Assembly (NCBI RefSeq): GCF_008710285.1
Contig: NZ_VYQF01000001.1
Span: 1,683,501-1,747,500 of the forward strand
Direction of reading: 5' to 3'
DNA length: 64,000 nt
Origin: Ginsengibacter hankyongi
GTDB taxonomy: Bacteria; Bacteroidota; Bacteroidia; Chitinophagales; Chitinophagaceae
Shown: positions 42,719 to 50,980 of the stretch, one piece after another
Layout of the letters: each line of letters starts with the position of its first letter
Position numbering within the stretch: the stretch's first letter is position 1
Notes under the pieces: generated by a model
What the model was told of the DNA's origin: nothing
Database searches by the model: none
The model's input: the letters and a program-made list of their open reading frames with translations, nothing else
Translations under genes and position numbers: made by a program

Positions 42719-44557
42719 ATGTGTGGAATTGCTGGAAGTATTAACTCCGATTTTTCTTATCAGGATGTAATCAAAACAATGGGCCACCGCGGTCCGAATG
42801 AACAAAACGGATATACAGATCGAAACGTAATTTTTTTTCATCTGCGGCTCTCGATACTTGACATTGCGGGAGGTAAACAGCCAATGCACTTAGGTAATAA
42901 ATACACCATTATTTTCAATGGAGAAATTTACAACCACTCTGAGGTCCGAAAACAATTTAATTTAACAGGCTATACTTCTTCAGATACCGAAACGTTACTT
43001 CTTTTATATGAAAGATTTGGTACACAATTTTTGGAATATCTCGATGGAATGTTTGCTTTTGTAATTCATGATAAAATAAAAAATAAGCTTTTTATCGCAA
43101 GGGATCGTTCAGGAAAAAAGCCTTTCTATTACTACCATAATGAAGATAAATTTGTTTTTGCAAGCGAACTAAACTGCCTGAAAAGTATGGTTCCCCTTGA
43201 AATAAATAGTGAAAATTTTTATCATTATTTAAGACTGGGTACTTTCTACAGACAATTTACCCCATATAAAAATGTAACTGAGTTGATAGCGGGTAGTTTT
43301 CTTGTGGTTGATTGCGAAAGCCTTTCTATTACTCAAACAAGATGGTGGAACATCAACGATTTTTATAGAAAACAAAGTAACGATTCCATTGAAGAAGCTT
43401 TACAAAAAACGGACGACTATCTTCATACAGCCGTGAAAAGAAGAATTGAATCAAGTGACCTGGAGGTAGGATGTTTTTTAAGCGCTGGAATTGACAGCGG
43501 AATCATAACTTCAATTGCCCGCGAATACAATAATAAACTTAAAACCTTTACGGTCTCTTTTGTTGGCGAATATAATGAGGCGCCACTTGCGAAACTTGTT
43601 GCAGAAAAGTATAAAACACAACACACTGAAATTAAAATTTTATTTTCAAGCTTAAAAACCGACTTGGAAAAGATTTTATCAAACTACGGGGAACCAATTT
43701 CTGACGGCTCAGTAATACCAAGTTATTATGTAAGTAAAGAAGCCAAAAAGCATGTAACGGTTGTGTTAAATGGAGATGGAGCAGACGAGCTCTTCGGTGG
43801 ATACCGGCGTTATGTTCCCTTTGCCGGTTATGATTTTTTTAAGAAAAATTTCCTTGTAAAAAAAGGCGCTTCATTTTTCAAAAGCACAATGCCGCAGCCG
43901 GAGAACAAAAGATCGACATATAATTACCTATACAGGCTTGCATCTCTTGCGTCAAAATCTAGTTTAGAAATTTATCTTTCAGCCGGAGCTGATATTTTTG
44001 AAGATTACGAAGATGCTATTTTGAAACCCGGGTTTGACTATTTGCAACCAATTAAAAATGATTTCGACAGTATTGCCGATAGCAATTTATCGGGTTTGAA
44101 GAAAATTATGAACCTCGATTTCGATGTCATTCTTTTTAGTGATTTTCTTGTAAAAATGGACATTGCTACAATGGCAAATTCCCAGGAAGGAAGAAGCCCG
44201 TTTCTTTCAAAAGAATTATTGGAATATGTTCCGCCGCTTAACGATTCTTATAAAATAAAAGGTAAAACTACCAAATACATCTTAAGAAAGTTAGCGGTAA
44301 AATACCTTCCCCCTACACTAATTAATCAACCAAAAAGAGGCTTTGAAATACCATTAAAAAATTGGGTTGATAATGAATTGAAAGAAACTGTTTTCGATTA
44401 TTTAACCTCTCCTCAATGTTTTTATAAAAATTTTGTAAAACAAAACTTTGTTCACGACCTGCTTTCAAAAAAAATAAATATCTCTGGGGAGAAAAGAGCT
44501 AAAATATTGTGGACATTACTATCAATGGAAATTTGGTATAAAAAAGTTTACAAATGA
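42719..44557 (+). CDS. Asparagine synthase-like glutamine amidotransferase (second copy)
   Basis: A 612-residue AsnB-type protein with MCGIAGSI, in which Cys2 is the nucleophile, and MGHRGPNEQNGY in the glutaminase domain. The synthetase domain's PP-loop reads SAGIDSG (S255) where SGGxDSS is usual, and NGDGADELFGGYRRY is the second site. It is clearly distinct from the first copy at 30357, so the two probably act on different sugars or acids. It ends with a four-base overlap with the GT4 gene downstream. Confidence 0.88.
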   Translation: MCGIAGSINSDFSYQDVIKTMGHRGPNEQNGYTDRNVIFFHLRLSILDIAGGKQPMHLGNKYTIIFNGEIYNHSEVRKQFNLTGYTSSDTETLLLLYERFGTQFLEYLDGMFAFVIHDKIKNKLFIARDRSGKKPFYYYHNEDKFVFASELNCLKSMVPLEINSENFYHYLRLGTFYRQFTPYKNVTELIAGSFLVVDCESLSITQTRWWNINDFYRKQSNDSIEEALQKTDDYLHTAVKRRIESSDLEVGCFLSAGIDSGIITSIAREYNNKLKTFTVSFVGEYNEAPLAKLVAEKYKTQHTEIKILFSSLKTDLEKILSNYGEPISDGSVIPSYYVSKEAKKHVTVVLNGDGADELFGGYRRYVPFAGYDFFKKNFLVKKGASFFKSTMPQPENKRSTYNYLYRLASLASKSSLEIYLSAGADIFEDYEDAILKPGFDYLQPIKNDFDSIADSNLSGLKKIMNLDFDVILFSDFLVKMDIATMANSQEGRSPFLSKELLEYVPPLNDSYKIKGKTTKYILRKLAVKYLPPTLINQPKRGFEIPLKNWVDNELKETVFDYLTSPQCFYKNFVKQNFVHDLLSKKINISGEKRAKILWTLLSMEIWYKKVYK

Positions 44558-45687
44558 GTACTGAGTTAACTGGGAAAAAAATAGCTGTCATTGAGAACGG
44601 GCTTTTATCAACTTATACAATGCGAGAAGGCCTTATGATGCACCTCCTCGAAGAAGGTTGTGATGTCTATATTCTAACACATACTAATCGCTTTGTAACC
44701 CAGGTTGAAAAGATGGGCCTGAAGGTAATAAATATTGGTTCAGGAAATTTAAACCTTGTAAAAGTTTCAAGATATATCTGCAATCTCCGCCGGGCACTTA
44801 AAAAAATTAAGCCAGATGTTTGTCTCACATTTAGCATAAGACCGGCAATTTGGGGAAACCTTGTGACTCGTCAATTGAAAATACCAACGATCACAAACAT
44901 CACGGGCGTGGGGCCATTATTTATAAGCAAAAATATTGTATACCGCACGGCACGCTCCTTATATAGAAATGCGCTAAGCCAAACTAAAAAAGTTTTTTTT
45001 CAGAATTACGACGATATGAATTTATTCATTGAAAGAAAATTTGTAAAAAGTTCAATTGCCGAAAGAATCCCAGGTTCAGGAATCGATTACAAAAAATTCA
45101 GCCCGATACTTTTAAAAGGGCATGATTCTACTTCATTTATTTTTTTATTTATCGGAAGGCTTATAAAAGACAAAGGGATTTTTGAATACATTAATGCAGC
45201 AAGAATTATAAAGAAAAAATTTCCGACTGCAATTTTCAATGTAATGGGGCCTTTTTGGACCCAAAATTTAAAAAGGAATACCATAACGCATACTCAATTA
45301 CAAAACTGGATTGATGAAGGAGTAATAGATTACCTGGGAGAAAAAAAAGATGTGAGGAAATTTATTGCCGAAGCCGATTGTATTGTTCTGCCATCCTATC
45401 GCGAGGGCACCTCGAATACTTTGCTGGAAGCTGCAAGCATGGAAAAACCTACTATTACAACAAATACTACCGGGTGTAAAGAAATCGTTTCCGATAATGA
45501 AACAGGTTTTCTTTGTCGTGTTAAAGATGAATTTGACCTGGCAGATAAAATGAAAAAAATGATATTACTTTCTGCTGAAGAACGTAGAGAAATGGGGAAA
45601 AAAGCAAGACAGAAAATTATTGCAGAATATGATAAACAAATTGTTATCCAGGCTTATTTAAAAGCAATAATTGCATCAATCGGATAA
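44554..45687 (+). CDS. Family 4 glycosyltransferase, PglA/GalNAc-transferase-like
   Basis: A 377-residue GT4 enzyme. ITNITGVGPLFIS, KKVFFQNYDDMNLFI and ERIPGSGIDYKKFSP match the signatures of PglA and related N-acetylhexosamine transferases that act on undecaprenyl-diphospho-sugars. PSYREGTSNTLLEAASM carries the E-x7-E motif, and LIKDKGIFEYINAARII marks the second Rossmann domain. It closes the polysaccharide locus. The specific donor sugar is inferred, not shown. Confidence 0.86.
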   Translation: MSTELTGKKIAVIENGLLSTYTMREGLMMHLLEEGCDVYILTHTNRFVTQVEKMGLKVINIGSGNLNLVKVSRYICNLRRALKKIKPDVCLTFSIRPAIWGNLVTRQLKIPTITNITGVGPLFISKNIVYRTARSLYRNALSQTKKVFFQNYDDMNLFIERKFVKSSIAERIPGSGIDYKKFSPILLKGHDSTSFIFLFIGRLIKDKGIFEYINAARIIKKKFPTAIFNVMGPFWTQNLKRNTITHTQLQNWIDEGVIDYLGEKKDVRKFIAEADCIVLPSYREGTSNTLLEAASMEKPTITTNTTGCKEIVSDNETGFLCRVKDEFDLADKMKKMILLSAEERREMGKKARQKIIAEYDKQIVIQAYLKAIIASIG

Positions 45688-45788
45688 TTAAAAAAAATCT
45701 ACAACTATATAAGAGCGTTATACAAAAGTTCCTTTTTTCTTTTTTAAACATCTCAGCCTAATAATTTGTAATAGCTTAAACAAATTGA

Positions 45789-46667
45789 ATGCTTTTTACA
45801 ATAAAAGATATTGAAAATCTTTCGGGTATAAAAGCCCATACTATCCGCATTTGGGAACAGCGTTATGATTTTATTAAACCAAACCGGTCAGATACTAATA
45901 TAAGATTTTACACCAGTGATGAGCTCAAGGTCATTCTTAACATTGCGCTTCTTAATAAATCTGGGTACAAAATTTCACGTATAAATAAAATGAGCCGTGA
46001 GGCAATGTTTGCAAGTGTTCTTTCTTTAACCGGTACAGAAGCTAAAGCAAATATTGTAATTAATGATCTGCTGGAGTGTATGATAAATTTCGATTCGGAT
46101 GGCTTTGAAAATATCATCAATAGGTATATAACAAATTCCGGAATCGAGGAATCAATAATTAATATCATCTTCCCGTTTCTTGATAAAGTAGGCATTTTAT
46201 GGCTTACTAACCACATAAATCCTGCACACGAAAGGCTGGTAAGTAACATTATACGACAAAAAATAATTGTTGGCATTGATTCTCTTTCCACAAAGAAAAC
46301 ATCTGTAAAAAAAATCTGCCTTTTTCTTCCGGAGGGCGAGTATCATGAAATCTCGCTTCTTTTTGTAGCCTTTCTTTTAAAGAAAAAAGGTATACCGGTT
46401 ATTTATCTTGGTGCTAATATTCCATTTAGAGAATTACAAACAGTAACATCCGCGAAAAAACCTGATTACCTTTATACTCACCTCACCACAGCAGGTCCCG
46501 ATTTCAATTTCGATAAGTTCCTTGTTACAATTAATAAAGAGTTCAAAAAATTTCCTTTAATCATTTCAGGAAGACTCACACATTCTTACGAGAAAAAAAT
46601 TCCACAAAAAATAATTTTTAAAAAATCCCTGGCCGAGGTTAAAGAATTCATTAAAAATCTACAGTAG
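45789..46667 (+). CDS. MerR-family regulator with B12-binding-like domain (CarH/LitR-like)
   Basis: A 292-residue MerR-type regulator. The HTH occupies residues 1-70 (TIKDIENLSGIKAHTIRIWEQRY), followed by a helical cap and a Rossmann B12-binding domain. CarH-like proteins use adenosylcobalamin as a light sensor and repress carotenogenesis in the dark. Here W138 and E148 match the CarH Trp/Glu of its W-x9-EH motif, and H186 in GEYHEISL matches the lower-ligand His. The residue after W138 is L139 instead of the upper-ligand His, and the EH histidine is Arg149. Photosensing is therefore uncertain. It lies directly upstream of the sigma factor and crt genes. Confidence 0.85.
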   Translation: MLFTIKDIENLSGIKAHTIRIWEQRYDFIKPNRSDTNIRFYTSDELKVILNIALLNKSGYKISRINKMSREAMFASVLSLTGTEAKANIVINDLLECMINFDSDGFENIINRYITNSGIEESIINIIFPFLDKVGILWLTNHINPAHERLVSNIIRQKIIVGIDSLSTKKTSVKKICLFLPEGEYHEISLLFVAFLLKKKGIPVIYLGANIPFRELQTVTSAKKPDYLYTHLTTAGPDFNFDKFLVTINKEFKKFPLIISGRLTHSYEKKIPQKIIFKKSLAEVKEFIKNLQ

Positions 46668-46726
46668 CTTAGATTATCTATAAAAAATTCTGGCACCTGC
46701 TTTGTTAAATCTTTAGTTTAAAATAA

Positions 46727-46765
46727 TTAAACAAAAAAAATATTCCAATTTAATTTTTTGTTTAA
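46727..46765. promoter_or_regulatory. Candidate operator of the carotenoid operon (12-bp inverted repeat)
   Basis: Two perfectly complementary 12-base arms, TTAAACAAAAAA (46727-46738) and TTTTTTGTTTAA (46754-46765), separated by 15 bases, upstream of the sigma-factor gene. The right arm runs into a TAACTTTG -7 element, so a bound dimeric repressor would block the promoter. A MerR-type regulator gene lies immediately upstream, making it the likely ligand, but binding is inferred. Confidence 0.6.
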
Positions 46766-46770
46766 CTTTG
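46763..46770 (+). promoter_or_regulatory. Bacteroidota-type -7 promoter element TAACTTTG
   Basis: TAACTTTG matches the TAnnTTTG consensus of the Bacteroidota primary sigma factor and is 25 bases before the sigma gene's ATG. The expected -33 TTG spacing is not met well, so the promoter may be weak or regulator-dependent. It overlaps the right arm of the candidate operator by three bases. Confidence 0.5.
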
Positions 46771-46794
46771 ATTATATAAACATTAAACATTATC

Positions 46795-47295
46795 ATGTCA
46801 ACTTTGGAATTTAACCAGCTCCTTTTAGTTAATTCTGATTTTTTAAATCCCTTTGCAATTAACCTTACAAGAGATAAAGAAAGTGCTAAAGACCTTGTTC
46901 AGGAAACATTATATAAAGCTATAGCAAATCGTGAGAAATACATTAATGGTACCAATATTAAAGCGTGGTTATATACTATCATGCGTAATATTTTCATAAA
47001 CGATTACAGAAAAAAAAGCAAGCAGCATGTAATTTTTGATACCACGCCAAATGATTTTTTATTAGATTTTAATCAGTCGGCGATATCAAACCTTGCAGAA
47101 AGCAAATTGAGGTTAAAAGAAATTCAGACAGCAGTTTATCATTTACCGTCTATTTTTAAAGAACCTTTTTTATTATATTTTGATGGATACAAATACCATG
47201 AGATTGCCGGAATATTAAGCGAACCTTTAGGCACAATTAAAAGCAGGATTCATTTTGCCAGGAAACTTCTTAAGAAACAGATAAGCAGATTTTAA
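46795..47295 (+). CDS. ECF-type RNA polymerase sigma factor (carotenoid cluster)
   Basis: A 166-residue sigma-70 family ECF factor. Region 2 is seen at DLVQETLYKAI and IKAWLYTIMRNIFINDYRKK, region 4 at HLPSIFKEPFLLYFDGYKYHEIAGIL and SRIHFARKLLKK. It lies first in the crt operon, which suggests it drives carotenoid genes under light or stress. No anti-sigma gene is next to it, so control is probably through the upstream MerR regulator. A role outside carotenogenesis is possible. Confidence 0.9.
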   Translation: MSTLEFNQLLLVNSDFLNPFAINLTRDKESAKDLVQETLYKAIANREKYINGTNIKAWLYTIMRNIFINDYRKKSKQHVIFDTTPNDFLLDFNQSAISNLAESKLRLKEIQTAVYHLPSIFKEPFLLYFDGYKYHEIAGILSEPLGTIKSRIHFARKLLKKQISRF

Positions 47296-47357
47296 CTGTA
47301 TTCTAAAAGTTAATTTACAACTCACAGAAGGCTTACCTTTTGATTTGATTTAAAAAT

Positions 47358-48854
47358 TTGAAAAAAGCAATAATAATAGGTAGCGGTTTTTCCGGAATAT
47401 CAACAGCATCATTTTTAGCAAAGAATGGCTGGGATGTAACAGTAATTGAAAAGCATAATATGCCGGGTGGGCGTGCGAGACAACTTAAAGATGAGGGATT
47501 TGTTTTTGATATGGGACCAAGCTGGTACTGGATGCCAGGAGTATTTGAAAGATACTTTCAATGTTTTGGTAAAAAACGTTCAGAGTATTATTCATTAAAA
47601 AGGCTAGATCCTTCCTACAAAATTTTTTGGAAGGATGAAGCCTTTGAAATTCCTGCTGATTATGAAGAATTGAAGAATTTATTTGAAAAAATAGAAAAAG
47701 GAAGCAGTGAAAAATTGAATCAATATCTTGAACAGGCCGCTTATAAATTTGAAGTAGGAATTAATAAACTTGTTCAAAAACCCGGGCAATCTTTGAGGGA
47801 ATTTTTAGATTGGGATCTCATAAAAGGCGTATGGAAACTGGATGTATTTTCTTCGATTCAAAGCCATGTTCGAAAATATTTTAAAAGTGAAAAACTGAGG
47901 CAGTTACTTGAGTTTCCGGTCTTGTTTTTAGGCGCTTTGCCAAAAGATATACCTGCTCTTTATAGCTTAATGAATTTCGCGGATATAAAAGGTGGAACCT
48001 GGTATCCTGAAAATGGAATGTATAGTATTGTAAATGAGATGTATGTGCTGGCAAAAGAATTAGGCGTGAAATTTAAGTTTAATGAAAATGTTACCGCTAT
48101 CAATACTAAAGCTAATTGTGCTATCGGAATTACCAGTGAGCTTTATGATAACGGGCAAACAATTATAAAAAATTACAATAGCGATGTAATAGTTGCTACC
48201 GCCGATTATCATTTTGTTGAAACTAAACTATTGCCGGCTAAATTGAGAAGCTATAAAGAATCTTATTGGAATAAGAAAGTGTTAGCTCCTGGTTGTTTAT
48301 TATATTATGTTGGATTAAATAAAAAATTAAAAAATATTACACACCATTCTTTGTTCTTTGATGTTGATTTCGAAAAGCATGGAACTGAAATTTATATTAC
48401 AAAAAAATGGCCATCAGAGCCACTCTTTTATGTCTGTACACCTTCAGTTACTGACAAAAGTGTTGCGCCTGATGGATGTGAAAACCTGTTTTTTCTTATT
48501 CCTGTTGCAGCCGGATTGCCTGGCGATACAGAAACATTGAGAGAAGAATATTTTAAAAAAATTATTAAGCGATTTGAAAAATATATAGGTGAAGAAGTGA
48601 CGAATTATATTGTTTATAAAAAAACTTTTGGTCCTGAAGAGTTCGTAAACGAGTACAACGCATTTAAAGGGAACGCCTATGGACTGGCAAATACTTTAAT
48701 GCAAACTGCAGTTTTAAAACCGTCGTGCAGGAGCAAAAAAGTTAAAAATCTTTTTTACGCCGGGCAGTTAACAGTACCAGGCCCCGGCGTTCCGCCATCA
48801 CTTATAAGTGGTGAAGTGGTAGCTAAAGAAGTAGTTAAACATTTTAATTCTTAA
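47358..48854 (+). CDS. crtI: Phytoene desaturase CrtI
   Basis: A 498-residue FAD enzyme that desaturates phytoene to lycopene. The dinucleotide-binding motif IIGSGFSGISTASFLAKNGWDVTVIE, with PGGRA next, and the C-terminal signature FYAGQLTVPGPGVPPSLISGEVVAKEV are both diagnostic for CrtI-type carotenoid oxidoreductases. The only suitable start is TTG at 47358 (TTG AAA AAA GCA), with no ATG near it, so a non-canonical start codon is used. It leads crtB by about 44 bases on the same strand. Confidence 0.95.
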   Translation: MKKAIIIGSGFSGISTASFLAKNGWDVTVIEKHNMPGGRARQLKDEGFVFDMGPSWYWMPGVFERYFQCFGKKRSEYYSLKRLDPSYKIFWKDEAFEIPADYEELKNLFEKIEKGSSEKLNQYLEQAAYKFEVGINKLVQKPGQSLREFLDWDLIKGVWKLDVFSSIQSHVRKYFKSEKLRQLLEFPVLFLGALPKDIPALYSLMNFADIKGGTWYPENGMYSIVNEMYVLAKELGVKFKFNENVTAINTKANCAIGITSELYDNGQTIIKNYNSDVIVATADYHFVETKLLPAKLRSYKESYWNKKVLAPGCLLYYVGLNKKLKNITHHSLFFDVDFEKHGTEIYITKKWPSEPLFYVCTPSVTDKSVAPDGCENLFFLIPVAAGLPGDTETLREEYFKKIIKRFEKYIGEEVTNYIVYKKTFGPEEFVNEYNAFKGNAYGLANTLMQTAVLKPSCRSKKVKNLFYAGQLTVPGPGVPPSLISGEVVAKEVVKHFNS

Positions 48855-48898
48855 ATTGTATTTAATAAAAAAACCAGTATTAACATAAACCATGGCTT

Positions 48899-49735
48899 AT
48901 GATACAGCTCTTTCATGATGTGAGTTATGAGTGCAGTAAGTTCACCACTACTAAATACAGCACTTCTTTTGCAAGTGCAATAAGGCTTTTACACAAAGAC
49001 CTGCAAAAGCCCGTATACAATATTTATGGATTTGTGCGCTTTGCAGATGAGATTGTAGACACTTTCCATGAATATGATAAAGAGCAACTTTTAAAAGAAT
49101 TTAAAAATGAAACTTACAAAGCAATCGAAAGAAAAATAAGCCTTAATCCAATACTTAATAGTTTCCAGCTAACGGTGAATGAATATGAAATTGATATAAA
49201 ACTTATAGACGCTTTTTTTAAAAGCATGGAGTTTGACCTGGAGAAAAATACTTATGACCCCACTGATTACAAAGACTACATTTATGGAAGTGCAGAAGTT
49301 GTAGGGCTCATGTGCCTTAACATTTTTTGTGAAAAAGATCAATTGAAATATGAGAAACTTATGCCTTATGCGCAGTCACTTGGTGCGGCATTTCAAAAAG
49401 TAAATTTTTTGAGAGATGTAAAATCAGATTATCAGCAATTGGAAAGGACTTATTTTCCGGGGATTGATTTTAGAAATTTTACTCCCGTATGTAAAAAAAA
49501 TATTGAGGCAGAAATTATGGCAGATTTTAGCAATGCCTATGATGGGATAACGCAATTGCCGCTTAAGGCCCGTTTTGGCGTATATGTTGCTTATAAATAT
49601 TATCTTTCTCTTTTCAAAAAAATAAAGCGCACACGAGCAGAAAAAATTCTTGAGCGTCGAATAAGAATACCTAACTATTCGAAAGCACTTATAGTTATGA
49701 GAGCCACAGTAAAAAATCAACTCAAGCTCATTTAA
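48899..49735 (+). CDS. crtB: Phytoene synthase CrtB
   Basis: A 278-residue trans-isoprenyl diphosphate synthase that joins two geranylgeranyl diphosphates to phytoene. The first aspartate-rich motif is D50-x3-D54 in FADEIVDTF; the second is RDVKSDY within KVNFLRDVKSDY. YSTSFASAI is another family motif. Squalene synthase is an alternative by fold, but the adjacent crtI, crtZ and crtY genes favour phytoene synthase. GGPP synthase (crtE) is not in the window and must be elsewhere. Confidence 0.94.
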   Translation: MIQLFHDVSYECSKFTTTKYSTSFASAIRLLHKDLQKPVYNIYGFVRFADEIVDTFHEYDKEQLLKEFKNETYKAIERKISLNPILNSFQLTVNEYEIDIKLIDAFFKSMEFDLEKNTYDPTDYKDYIYGSAEVVGLMCLNIFCEKDQLKYEKLMPYAQSLGAAFQKVNFLRDVKSDYQQLERTYFPGIDFRNFTPVCKKNIEAEIMADFSNAYDGITQLPLKARFGVYVAYKYYLSLFKKIKRTRAEKILERRIRIPNYSKALIVMRATVKNQLKLI

Positions 49736-49759
49736 TAACTCATTAAAGCCATTAAAGAT

Positions 49760-50287
49760 TTGATAGAAGTAATATTAGTTGACAAGGATAATGTGCAAAT
49801 AGGCACTGCGGAAAAAATGGAGGCGCATAGGCAAGGTTTATTACACCGGGCATTCAGTATTTTTATCTTTAAAAGCAATGGCGAATTTCTTTTGCAGCAG
49901 AGGGCACCAGGCAAATATCATAATGGTGGCCTTTGGACTAATACGTGCTGCAGCCATCCACTTCCCGGAGAAGATACTTTAAATGCGGCCTGCAGAAGGC
50001 TTTCAGAAGAAATGGGATTCTCAACAAGACTTACTCCTGCATTTAATTTCATTTACAATGCAACGTTTGACAATGGATTAACTGAGCATGAATTTGATCA
50101 CGTTTTTACAGGAATATATGATGGCGAAATTAAAGCAGATAAAGCTGAAGTAAGTGATTATTGTTATAAAAAATTAGAAGATATTACTGACTCCGTGCAA
50201 ACACATCCGCAGAAATACACAGAATGGTTTAAGATTGCTTTGCCGAAAATCAAAACGTTTCATGAAAAGAACTTTAATAAACTATAA
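49760..50287 (+). CDS. idi: Isopentenyl-diphosphate delta-isomerase type I
   Basis: A 175-residue Nudix-fold enzyme that converts IPP to DMAPP, feeding carotenoid synthesis. The active-site cysteine segment TNTCCSHPLPGE, the Nudix-like ACRRLSEEMGF and HEFDHVFTGIY are present. A stop lies in frame at 49736, so the TTG at 49760 is the best start (ATT is the only alternative). Placement between crtB and crtZ increases precursor supply for the pigment, a common operon arrangement. Confidence 0.94.
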   Translation: MIEVILVDKDNVQIGTAEKMEAHRQGLLHRAFSIFIFKSNGEFLLQQRAPGKYHNGGLWTNTCCSHPLPGEDTLNAACRRLSEEMGFSTRLTPAFNFIYNATFDNGLTEHEFDHVFTGIYDGEIKADKAEVSDYCYKKLEDITDSVQTHPQKYTEWFKIALPKIKTFHEKNFNKL

Positions 50288-50347
50288 TTTAAACTTTACA
50301 CTGATTTTATAAAACAGGGGGCTTTTTAAATCTTACTTTTGTAATTG

Positions 50348-50872
50348 ATGCAAATATTTTTATTCATAGTAATAATGCTTGGTACATTCTTTCTAATGGA
50401 AGGAGTTACGTGGCTTACGCATAAATATGTTATGCATGGTTTTTTATGGTATTTGCACGAAGATCATCATAAAAAAGGACCGGGTCTTTTTGAAAAAAAT
50501 GATGCCTTCTTCCTTATATTTTCCATACCAAGTATTCTTTGCATATTGTTTGGAACATTTGATAACAAATTCTGGCTGGCTGCAATAGGCACCGGTATTG
50601 CTATGTATGGCTTTGCATATTTCGTTGTACATGATGTAATAATTCACCAGCGACTTAAGCTCTTCACACGAAGTAATAATATATATGTGCGAAGTATAAG
50701 ATGGGCGCATAAAATGCATCACAAGCATATAGATAAAGAGGATGGCGAAAGTTTTGGAATGCTTATGGTTGCAAAAAAATATTGGGACAAAGTGAGAGCA
50801 GATAAAAAAAGAATTGCTGAAAATAAAATTACAACTAGTTCTTCTGTTTCCTCCAATATGCAATCTTCATAA
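50348..50872 (+). CDS. crtZ: Beta-carotene hydroxylase CrtZ
   Basis: A 174-residue membrane di-iron hydroxylase that adds 3- and 3'-hydroxyls to beta-carotene, giving zeaxanthin. The four histidine boxes are visible: HKYVMHG, HEDHH, HDVIIHQR and HKMHHKH. Hydrophobic segments (FLFIVIMLGTFFLMEG; FFLIFSIPSILCILFG) match its membrane topology. The ATG at 50348 is preferred to the TTG one codon earlier. It follows idi by 60 bases. Confidence 0.93.
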   Translation: MQIFLFIVIMLGTFFLMEGVTWLTHKYVMHGFLWYLHEDHHKKGPGLFEKNDAFFLIFSIPSILCILFGTFDNKFWLAAIGTGIAMYGFAYFVVHDVIIHQRLKLFTRSNNIYVRSIRWAHKMHHKHIDKEDGESFGMLMVAKKYWDKVRADKKRIAENKITTSSSVSSNMQSS

Positions 50873-50980
50873 TTATATCTTCTTTTAATAATTTTTTCTT
50901 TCTTATAATTTTATTCATTCACTACTGAATTATTTATCTTCAATTCTTAAAAAGATTATTAAATAATTGCTTCCGCGTAA

